From contig NZ_JALRMO010000001.1 of assembly GCF_023276405.1 (NCBI RefSeq), positions 6,321,001 to 6,385,000 on the forward strand: a stretch of 64,000 nt of DNA, written 5' to 3'. Origin of the DNA: Paenibacillus hamazuiensis (GTDB lineage: Bacteria > Bacillota > Bacilli > Paenibacillales > NBRC-103111). Shown piece by piece: positions 55,588-62,694 of this stretch. How positions within the stretch are numbered: the first letter of the stretch is position 1; the number at the start of each line of letters is the position of its first letter. Under the pieces are notes generated by a model. It was given only the letters and a program-made list of their open reading frames with translations, searched no databases and had not been told where the DNA came from. The position numbers and the translations under genes were made by a program.

Positions 55588-56010
55588 GAAAAAATCTCCT
55601 TTATTTATATTTTTGCCGCTTAAAAAAGCTTTCGCTTCCGTATAAGCTTATATAAATAAAACACTTTTTTACATGGATGATTAAAGGAGGATGAAGTGAA
55701 TTAAGAGGAAAATACTTATATTTTCATAGAAATTCCATGATTTTAAAGGCAAAAAAGGCAGCATCGTCAGATGCCGCCTAATGATAAATCGTAATCGACG
55801 AGCTTTTGACGTGCGGTGGAGATCCAGCTGCCGCTGCGGCCGCTCTGGCAATCTGGAAATAATGGAGTCGTGAAGCTGAATGAATGTAAATACGGTAGTT
55901 TTTCTTACCCTAAATTAAAAATAGGCGCTACCTTATTGCGCCTAACAGTAGTCATTATTATTTTTCGCGAACCAGCTATCCTGCCCGGTCGTATAGCTTA
56001 ATGCCGTTCC
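55588..56010. other. Intergenic region with two stem-loops
   Basis: No gene seen. A hairpin at 55756-55779 (AGGCAGCATC / GATGCCGCCT, one mismatch), and another at 55922-55944 (TAGGCGC / GCGCCTA) that, read leftward, is followed by TTTTT and looks like a terminator. The latter would shield the MFS promoter region from transcription entering from the right. Confidence 0.55.
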
Positions 56011-56100
56011 CAGTCTAATACTATATTTTCTCAGTCTAAAACTTAATTTTCACGGTCTAATACTTTATTTTTCAGTCTATTACTTTATTATCTTATTACA
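56011..56100 (-). repeat. Tn7-type right end with four abutting sites
   Basis: Reading inward from 56100: TGTAATAA, then GATAATAAAGTAATAGACTG (56092-56073), then further copies with cores ending at 56053, 56032 and 56011, i.e. a 21-bp period. Terminal TGT, an 8-bp spacer and four abutting sites match the Tn7 right-end layout. The first site matches Tn7's GACAATAAAGTCTTAAACTG at 16 of 20 positions by my count. Confidence 0.8.
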
Positions 56101-56187
56101 GTATCGCCATTCCAATCCATCCCAACCCACTCAACCCCCTGTTTTGACTAGTTTTCTCACTTTTCCCCTTCAATTCGCCGAGAACTT

Positions 56188-56592
56188 GAGTAAATTAAAG
56201 TCGTATCGGGAAATGAAGGGGAGCGACGGGGATCGGGGTTAGGGGGAGCTTGGGAAATGTAATTTAAAGTCGTATTGAAGGGCAGAAAAAGGACAGGGAC
56301 AAGATCGGGTAAAAGGGTCAGGAATAGCCTGGGTAAAAGCCTGAGCAAATGCCTGAGTAGACTCACTCCAACGGTTGAGAAGCCCTGAAACGCCGGATAA
56401 AAGCCTCTGAGATATGATTCGAGAAAAACACTGCTTTCTCCTTCCTTTCCCCAATCTCCCGCCCCCTGACCAACAAGAAAAGCCGAGCAGATGTCAGGAA
56501 ATAATCCTGGATCTGCTCGACTCTGAAACGACTTTTAATTGCTCAGTACGAGTTTAATTTGCTGGTGAACGACTTTATTTGCGAACAATACA
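56188..56592. repeat. Second family of Tn7-type end repeats (AAATTAAAGTCGTA)
   Basis: Left-end-like sites: GAGTAAATTAAAGTCGTATC (56188) and AATGTAATTTAAAGTCGTAT (56256), 69 bp apart, + orientation. Right-end-like sites on the - strand: ACGACTTTTAATTGC (56529), TACGAGTTTAATTTGC (56548) and AACGACTTTATTTGCG (56569), 20-bp period, with a terminal ACA at 56590-56592 and TGTATTGT as the inner 8 bp. The left terminus is not found. No genes between; a remnant or miniature element. Confidence 0.55.
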
Positions 56593-56596
56593 AAGT

Positions 56597-57065
56597 TGTA
56601 GCCCTAAAAAAAACATTGTCCTCTCATGTCACCTCTCTCCATCCCCTGCAATCCCTTGCCACGCCTGGGTTTATAGGCAATTTGAGGACGAATCGAGAAA
56701 AAGCCTGATGTAAAAAAGGTTGTCCAGAAAAGCAGGGGAAAAGAAAGGGGAACTTACAGGGATTAGGATGAAACCCGAGCAAATTTGATGTAAAAAAGGT
56801 TGACCGAAAATGTAGAGAAAAGATGTGAGTAAAAAAAGGGATGCTTTCGCTTCCTTCCTTATCTCCAACTGCCGAAAACCACGTCATTCCTGAATTTCTC
56901 CAATATTATTATTCGGCGATACCTCTGCCGTTCCCTGCTTGAAATGCAAAAAAGGATCGGGGAGCTACCGGACAATTTCATCCAGCATTCCCCAATCCTT
57001 GGACAATCCTTTTTACATCAAGACAATGCTTTTTACATCAGGACAAAGTTTTTTTCATGGTGACA
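56597..57065. mobile_element. 469-bp miniature element with a third family of Tn7-type ends
   Basis: The left terminus TGTAGCCCTAAAAAAAACAT (56597, continuing TGTCC) and the right terminus, read inward from 57065, TGTCACCATGAAAAAAACTT (continuing TGTCC), align over 25 bp. Further left sites GATGTAAAAAAGGTTGTCC (56703) and GATGTAAAAAAGGTTGACC (56785) are spaced. Right sites GGACAATCCTTTTTACATCA and AGACAATGCTTTTTACATCA (57001-57040) abut. No gene inside and no matching 5-bp flank (AAAGT versus ACGAA). Alternatively its left half could be the left end of the Gabija/tnsD element. Confidence 0.6.
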
Positions 57066-57271
57066 ACGAAGAGCAGGGCTTTAAGGCAGAGGGTCTTGGG
57101 GTGCCTGACCACATACCTTCTCGATAGTGCTCCAAAAAAAAATCAAAGATTAATTTAGCCTAAAATCTAATGTATAGGCACGAACATGTTTCCCTAAAGC
57201 AACGGAAAGTTCTGCCGCTTGTTTATCAAGCTCCTCTTTTACCTATTCAATTCCACATTCCTTCAAAATAA
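57066..57271. other. Non-coding spacer downstream of the helicase gene
   Basis: No gene. On the - strand 57225-57155 reads VKEELDKQAAELSVALGKHV then RAYTLDFRLN-stop, a possible 3' remnant of an unknown gene cut off by the end repeats. Confidence 0.4.
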
Positions 57272-59053
57272 TCAAACAAGAACGGGAACAGTAGTTATTT
57301 CGATGAGATTTATTGCTTTCAATTTTTCTTTAGTATCTTTCTCTAACGGTGGGCAAGCTACACACAACAAATCCTTTGCTCGACTCAATGCCACGTATTG
57401 AATTCGGGTATCATCTTTATTTGATTCGATGTCAGGATTGATAAGTCTTTGTACCTCTTCAGTATCCGAAAGGTACAACAGAACCGATTCAAATTCCATA
57501 CCCTTTGCCTTATGAATTGTTCGTATTTCTGATGTTCTCTCTTCTGGCAATGTGAGGTTATCCATAAGCACCTTTATGGATGTTGATTCGGAAAAATCTT
57601 TGATTTTCCCCTTAGTGATCTTCTTTATACCGTATCCCCTTGCTTTTAAAAACTCAAGCAAGGAATTATACAAATTATACAAGGATTGATCAATGAATTC
57701 CTGTAGCTTGACGACCAAAAACTCAAGCAAATCTACAGCCATACTCCTCTTCATGATAGGACTGATATATTGATTAGCCTGAAAAGGCTCCTTTAACATT
57801 CCTTCTCTGTTTGTTTTAAGAGACCTTATTATTTCCTTAACTCCAGCATCTTGTCGAGTATCCTTGACCAATTTATAAGCGGTTATCAGGCTCTTTAAAA
57901 AACGTTCTCTGTCTGGATCAGCCTCATTAAAGCTTAACCAGACATCAAACACTTCTGCATTACGAAGTTTTTTAACTGTGTCATTGTTTCGAGTCAAGAC
58001 GCAGTAATCTCCAACAAGTCCTAATTTATTTCTCAATTCGTGAAAACATGTCAGGATCTTATCAGAGGTATCAACGTATTCGTAAAAATAAACATCAATC
58101 GAACTGTTATTTCTAATCGCACTTTGCTTGAGTTGATCGCCGCTTCTAATATGGTTGAGGAAATCTACAATTTTACTGCCACATCTTCTATTGTTCTCAA
58201 TTGAATAATTTTTTTGATCTGGGAGAGAAAATGATATAAAATCCTGACGAGAAGCTCCTTGAAATTCATAGATCGACTGAGCAGGATCGCCAATAACCCC
58301 AATGACAGATCCAGCGTTACCTAACGATTTGATGATTTCTGCCTGGATAGGGTTCGTATCCTGAAACTCATCTAAAAATACATACGGGAACTTCGAACTT
58401 AAATGATTAAGAAGTAAAGGGTAATCTTTCAGGATCCTATATGAGAAGTAGAGCACATCTTCGTGATGGATCACTCCTTCCCTCCAAAATAAATGTTTAT
58501 ATAAAGGAAGGTGCTCTGCCCTAATGAAGTATTTTCCGATCCTCAACAAATAAGCTTCTCTCGGTTGTAATATCAAATCACCATTTTCAAGTTTCCATTC
58601 AAGGCTTTCTAAGCATTTTTTTATCTTTACTTTGTCGGTCAAATATCCATTGTTCGCTTCTTGTTGCCACGTAAATAATTTACCTTTTGTAGCTATATTC
58701 TCATCATGACCGTCCAACTCTTCGACGTTAACCAACATGTTTCCAGCATCATCTTTTAATAGATAAACATATGGTTTAACAATATTCGCATAGAGAAAAC
58801 TATGTATCGTGGATACTTCTACTTTACCTTGGTCAACCCCCAAACGTTTTTGTATTTCTTCTCCTGCCACAGTCGTATATGTAATGCAGGCAATCTTTGA
58901 TGTGGATGCGAGATTGTTTGCGTTTTGAAGAACTCTCTTGATATGCCCGACAAGCCAATGAGTTTTCCCAGCACCAGGACCAGCAATTACTTTAAAATGT
59001 TTTGAAATCTCCGAAATACCTTCGTCGGAAGTAATAACCTTAATATCATCCAT
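57272..59053 (-). CDS. gajB: UvrD/Rep-type helicase, Gabija GajB-like
   Basis: 593 aa from ATG 59053 (GGAGG in the end of the preceding gene; overlap 8 bp). Superfamily 1A helicase: Walker A AGPGAGKTHWL (residues 24-34), Walker B FLDEFQDTNPIQ, motif III GDPAQSIYEFQGA, motif V-like IHKAKGMEFESVLL and motif VI QYVALSRAKDLL. In Gabija, GajB partners the OLD-type nuclease GajA and responds to DNA ends. This protein is longer than the B. cereus GajB (~494 aa). Same operon and order (gajA-gajB) as known systems. Presumed anti-phage cargo of the tnsD-bearing element. Confidence 0.85.
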   Translation of the reverse strand: MDDIKVITSDEGISEISKHFKVIAGPGAGKTHWLVGHIKRVLQNANNLASTSKIACITYTTVAGEEIQKRLGVDQGKVEVSTIHSFLYANIVKPYVYLLKDDAGNMLVNVEELDGHDENIATKGKLFTWQQEANNGYLTDKVKIKKCLESLEWKLENGDLILQPREAYLLRIGKYFIRAEHLPLYKHLFWREGVIHHEDVLYFSYRILKDYPLLLNHLSSKFPYVFLDEFQDTNPIQAEIIKSLGNAGSVIGVIGDPAQSIYEFQGASRQDFISFSLPDQKNYSIENNRRCGSKIVDFLNHIRSGDQLKQSAIRNNSSIDVYFYEYVDTSDKILTCFHELRNKLGLVGDYCVLTRNNDTVKKLRNAEVFDVWLSFNEADPDRERFLKSLITAYKLVKDTRQDAGVKEIIRSLKTNREGMLKEPFQANQYISPIMKRSMAVDLLEFLVVKLQEFIDQSLYNLYNSLLEFLKARGYGIKKITKGKIKDFSESTSIKVLMDNLTLPEERTSEIRTIHKAKGMEFESVLLYLSDTEEVQRLINPDIESNKDDTRIQYVALSRAKDLLCVACPPLEKDTKEKLKAINLIEITTVPVLV

Positions 59054-61016
59054 TGTGCTCCTCCGTCGGAGAGGTTTTGTAGCACACCCAATCAAGTGCT
59101 TCTTGAATATGCTTTGGGACACTTATGAAGGCAGATTTATTTTCTTGTAACTTGCTTGCCAGTTGAAATGCAAGCCCACCTTTTTGTTTTTGTGCAAAAA
59201 TAAGGAAACTCGAAGCAAATTTAGCTCGTTCTTTTTCTTCTTCTGTCCAACTGCTCGCTCGTAATTCATCCACTTCGATAATCGCGACTTCTTTCGTAAA
59301 AAGAAGGTCATTACTTGGGTTTTCCAACGCCAAGTCATATTCAAATGTTTTTCCTTTATCTTTTTTGAAAAATACTCCAACATTCGAGCAAGTATTTTTT
59401 TGTTTCAAAAGATTTCGCAAAGCACCTGATATTGGCATATAATTAAAGGCTTCATTATTACTGTACAATTCGAAAGGCCAGCATCCTTTCCAATTTCTCC
59501 GCTTCCCCTTTTCTTTTTTCTTTAATATTTTTGCTGGATCGGAATCGATAATACAGCTTACTCTCTTACCTAAAGCATACTTGCTCCTGTCGGTATTAAC
59601 ACCTGCACCATACAGTTTAATAAAGTGTTTAAAAGTCAATGCATCAACTCGCACAAGAGAAACATGATGCTTGTCCAAGTCACAGCTAACTTTTTGAGCT
59701 AAAACGGGAAGCAAAATCAGTTCAGCCATTCCTTCCACTAACAATACAGATTTTGAAAACAACATAGCTGATTTTGTGGCATCCAAAAATCTTTCAACAT
59801 ATTTTTTAGACTCTTGATCTTCCTTGCTCTCTGAAAAAACTCTATTGGGATACTTCGCATAAACCTCCCCTCCCTTTTCCTTTTCCAAGCATATGATCGG
59901 TTCTAACCCGACTGCTGATGTAATTTGAGTTGAATGAGTTGTAATAAAAATTTGCCTACTGAAACTTTGACTCTCAACTTCTTCTTTCAGAAACCTCAGA
60001 AAATTATATTGAAGGGCTGGATGAAGATGTGCTTCTGGTTCTTCGACTAATAAAATCGGAAACGTCTTTGCATTTTCACCGTATTCTACAGACGTTATCA
60101 TTTTGAACTTTGATAAAATCAACGAAATATAGATGAGATTGTTATAACCCATTCCATTGTTAATAACTGGGATTTCAATTCCTGTTTGATCTTTGATAAT
60201 AAGTCGCAGGGCAGATAACACATCAGTTTCTTGTAAGTTACCGTCTAAAGCGGGTACACCACCAACCGATGCACCTGTCTTCTCGGCGAACTCCAAAAAC
60301 TCCTTCTGGTTTACCCGCCCAATCAAAACTTCAACCAATAACTTAGCATGCTGATTAAATTTGTCGTTATTTGCTGTTTCATTTTGATCAGTAGAATTGT
60401 TGGTTTGCATCCATTTATCCTTGAAGTGTACAAGCAATTGTTTCAACAACGCATTCTTACCCGTGAACATGTTACTCTCTACATCTCGAAGAGCATCCAA
60501 TGATTCGCAATGGATTTTATCCAGGTACTCAGGTTCAGCACGATTTTTATTAACTATATTTCCACCGTAAATCCGAGTCACATATCTTTTCAGATATTTC
60601 TCCAACAATGCCCAACGTTCTTTTGGAGTTGATAGTTCTGCACATTCTTGAAGGTATAGTTGTTGATCTTGTTCTGGAAGGGAATACTTATAAGTCAACT
60701 CTGCTTCCCAAGGCGTTTCCAATTTTGTAAGCCAACTTGCAACAATAGCTTTATCATCCATAGTATCTGTGTTAGAAGATTTTAGTGTTGCGGTGATTGT
60801 TATCTCTGGTGGGATTGATACATCAAGACTTTTATTGAAGTCATCTATTGTAGGCGTTTTTGTGCTTGCTCTTTTAAAAAGAAATTCCAATGCTTTGATT
60901 ACTGTAGTTTTTCCTGCATTATTACTGCCGATTAATACATTTAATCCTTCATTGAATTCAACGGTGAAATCCTGAAAGCACCTAAAATTCTGGACTGTTA
61001 ATTTAGAAATATACAA
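59046..61016 (-). CDS. gajA: OLD-family ATPase/TOPRIM nuclease, Gabija GajA-like
   Basis: 656 aa from TTG 61016 (MYISKLTVQNFRCF; AGGGGGG 7 nt before it). The frame is open to an ATG at 61091, but the extra residues do not fit the family start. ABC-type ATPase: Walker A GSNNAGKTTVI (30-40), Walker B ILLVEEPEAHLHPAL, H-loop IFITTHSTQITSAV. C-terminal TOPRIM: LLVEGMAELILLPVLAQ (catalytic Glu) and SCIIDSDPAK (DxD). OLD class 2 proteins with a downstream UvrD helicase constitute Gabija, which nicks phage DNA when nucleotide pools fall. Somewhat longer than B. cereus GajA (~580 aa). Confidence 0.87.
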   Translation of the reverse strand: MYISKLTVQNFRCFQDFTVEFNEGLNVLIGSNNAGKTTVIKALEFLFKRASTKTPTIDDFNKSLDVSIPPEITITATLKSSNTDTMDDKAIVASWLTKLETPWEAELTYKYSLPEQDQQLYLQECAELSTPKERWALLEKYLKRYVTRIYGGNIVNKNRAEPEYLDKIHCESLDALRDVESNMFTGKNALLKQLLVHFKDKWMQTNNSTDQNETANNDKFNQHAKLLVEVLIGRVNQKEFLEFAEKTGASVGGVPALDGNLQETDVLSALRLIIKDQTGIEIPVINNGMGYNNLIYISLILSKFKMITSVEYGENAKTFPILLVEEPEAHLHPALQYNFLRFLKEEVESQSFSRQIFITTHSTQITSAVGLEPIICLEKEKGGEVYAKYPNRVFSESKEDQESKKYVERFLDATKSAMLFSKSVLLVEGMAELILLPVLAQKVSCDLDKHHVSLVRVDALTFKHFIKLYGAGVNTDRSKYALGKRVSCIIDSDPAKILKKKEKGKRRNWKGCWPFELYSNNEAFNYMPISGALRNLLKQKNTCSNVGVFFKKDKGKTFEYDLALENPSNDLLFTKEVAIIEVDELRASSWTEEEKERAKFASSFLIFAQKQKGGLAFQLASKLQENKSAFISVPKHIQEALDWVCYKTSPTEEHNG

Positions 61017-61317
61017 AAGCTCTCCCCCCTCTGATCTTGGCCTTCTTAGGTACTCTCTATAATTCGACTTTGCACAATCAAATTCGATCACATAAGCTTA
61101 ATATATCTTAAATATTCGACACAAAATTTGCCATCTCCTTTTTCTCTAAAGATGCTCCTTGTTACAAATATTCCGAAAAGCATGTTTCCACAAAATTAAT
61201 AAGGGGCGGCTCTTTTTGCCAGATTTTCTTGAAAGTATGCTCAGTGTTTGATATTGAATTTTATTTTGTCTGTATACCAAAAACAGATACAGGGGGTGAT
61301 TACACTCCTTCGATCAA
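61017..61317. other. Upstream region of the Gabija pair
   Basis: AT-rich 300 bp; no gene recognised. It presumably contains the gajAB promoter; I could not pick one -35/-10 pair with confidence. Confidence 0.4.
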
Positions 61318-61346
61318 ACAAAAAAGAACTGGTTTTTCGCCAGTCC
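61318..61346 (-). terminator. Terminator after the 210-aa hypothetical gene
   Basis: Reading leftward: ACTGGCGAAAAACCAGT followed by TCTTTTTTG, a short GC stem with T run, 11 bp after the stop at 61357. It separates the hypothetical gene from gajAB. Confidence 0.8.
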
Positions 61347-61356
61347 TTTGTCGGGT

Positions 61357-61989
61357 TTACCCTTGCTCCTTCATCTCATCAATATAATCTATCAATGCCA
61401 AATCTTTTTCATAGACTTTGAACACGCCTGGGCTATTGGGAATAGTTATGTGTTTTCCAGTATATTGTTGCCTAATCGTTAGCATTTCTATCTTTATATT
61501 TGAGTTGATCGTTTTTACTTCCTCACCTACGATATCGTAGTGTCCCTTTTCAATGACTGCCAATATCTCTCCTTTGAATGCAACCCTATCTTCGAAGATT
61601 TCAACACGTTTCACTCGAACCGTTTTCTGTACATCAAATTCGCCACAATAATCATATTCATGTTTCCAGATATCCCATCCGAACGCTCCTTCTTTGCAGA
61701 TAAGTAAATCATGATTACTTTTCCCAATCGAGTCCTTTAGTCTTGGTCCTTCCAAGAACTCATCATGTTCGTCCTCTTCAAACTTTACGAACCCATATTG
61801 TTCATCCAACTCTTTTTTAAGAGTTTCAATACTTGCAAATTCAAGCCCAGGAATAATTGTAGTTGATTCAAACAACCCCGTTTCAGGTGTATCGTACATA
61901 TACAGTACGTGTTCGTAGCCACTATAATCAATTATTTCTTGGTGGTTACTCGTATTTTCTACCTCAATGTTGCTCTTAATATTATCCAT
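61357..61989 (-). CDS. Hypothetical protein, 210 aa
   Basis: ATG 61989 (MDNIKSNIEVENTSNHQEII) has GGAGG upstream; a longer frame to 62067 lacks one. Acidic, soluble. Visible blocks: YSGYEHVLYMYDTPETGLFE, LKKELDEQYGFVKFEEDEHD, KEGAFGWDIWKHEYDY, VGEEVKTINSNIKIEMLTIR. No transmembrane helix or known catalytic motif. Own terminator, so a single-gene unit. Location between tnsD and Gabija marks it as cargo; an anti-phage or modulator role is possible but unsupported. Confidence 0.7.
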   Translation of the reverse strand: MDNIKSNIEVENTSNHQEIIDYSGYEHVLYMYDTPETGLFESTTIIPGLEFASIETLKKELDEQYGFVKFEEDEHDEFLEGPRLKDSIGKSNHDLLICKEGAFGWDIWKHEYDYCGEFDVQKTVRVKRVEIFEDRVAFKGEILAVIEKGHYDIVGEEVKTINSNIKIEMLTIRQQYTGKHITIPNSPGVFKVYEKDLALIDYIDEMKEQG

Positions 61990-62209
61990 TTTTCTTCGAC
62001 CTCCAGAAGTCTTTACAATTATTATGTCGGTATTTTTAAATATCGACTTAATATTAAGGTACACCAACAGCAGAAAATTAGAAAATCCTATCCCCCACCT
62101 CTCTACAACCTGTCATGACATTGAACAACAACCGCCGCTCAATATCCTTGTATTCGCCTCATTCTGATCTACAAACTGCTCAAACCGTCTTGATGCTCTG
62201 GAAACAAAA

Positions 62210-62255
62210 ATAACATAGAAGCCTGCCTCCTGTTTTCTGAAAAACTTCTATGTTA
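62210..62255. repeat. Stem-loop with 12-bp arms
   Basis: ATAACATAGAAG (62210-62221) and CTTCTATGTTAT (62244-62255) are perfect inverted repeats with a 22-nt loop, in the otherwise gene-free 393 bp between the two hypothetical genes. No T run; may be a terminator for the 71-aa gene or a small mobile palindrome. Confidence 0.6.
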
Positions 62256-62382
62256 TATGCGTAAGTACAGGGGAAAATAAAAGATAGGGAAGGGCATAGT
62301 ATGTAATACAAGAACCTTCAAACCCTCCCCCTGTTCTTCATATTCTGATAATTAAAAAAAAGTCAAGAAAGTGGCGGATCTT

Positions 62383-62598
62383 TCACCCCGCCTGCCCCAC
62401 TTCAAGCCTTACAAACTGATTCAAGTCTGGTACAAAGAAATATCCGTCTTTCCTCAACTCTTCTTTCAGATCTTCAATATCAATAAAAATATCCGCCGCT
62501 AACTCATTTAGAGAATTATATCGACCTGTACGCAATTCAGCATTCAAAAACTCGACTCGTTTTTTGATCGGATACTGATAAAACTGATGCCCATACAT
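62383..62598 (-). CDS. Small hypothetical protein, 71 aa
   Basis: Starts MYGHQFYQYPIKKRVEFLNA with AGGGGGC before the ATG. It continues ELRTGRYNSLNELAADIFID, a segment that looks like a short helix-turn-helix (SLNELAADIFIDIEDLKEEL), and ends VPDLNQFVRLEVGQAG. Could be a small DNA-binding regulator of the element; no family recognised. Follows tnsD by ~100 bp on the same strand. Confidence 0.6.
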   Translation of the reverse strand: MYGHQFYQYPIKKRVEFLNAELRTGRYNSLNELAADIFIDIEDLKEELRKDGYFFVPDLNQFVRLEVGQAG

Positions 62599-62694
62599 CT
62601 ATTTATGCCCCCTATGTTCATTTGGTAGTTGCTATCATTTTACATAGAGGGCGTTTGAGTGCCTACTGTTTTAAAGTCGAAGGTAGGTTGAGCT

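Larger units (their letters stand above)
52050..56100. mobile_element. Candidate 4.05-kb Tn7-like cargo element without transposase
   Basis: Bounded by a left-end array at 52050 (TGT...) and an inverted right-end array ending at 56100 (...ACA) of the same repeat family. It carries a serine-hydrolase gene, an Lrp-type regulator and an MFS pump, but no tnsABC. The 5-bp flanks (ATTGT and GTATC) do not match, so a simple single insertion with intact target duplication is not shown. It could move only if transposition proteins act in trans. Confidence 0.55.

Noticed and set aside
56011-56100. Tandem 21-bp repeats considered as a CRISPR array or iterons
   Set aside because: No unique spacers of CRISPR length and no cas or rep genes; spacing, orientation and TGT/ACA terminus fit Tn7-type ends better.
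56157-57127. Short ORFs (60-87 aa) in the 56.1-57.1 kb region
   Set aside because: The region consists of transposon-end repeats; the ORFs have biased composition (Phe/Ser/Pro/Leu from poly-A/T and repeats) and no ribosome sites.
61016-61091. Longer GajA start at ATG 61091
   Set aside because: The added 25 residues do not resemble the family start, whereas TTG 61016 has a strong ribosome site and gives the usual MYISKLTVQNFRCF opening.
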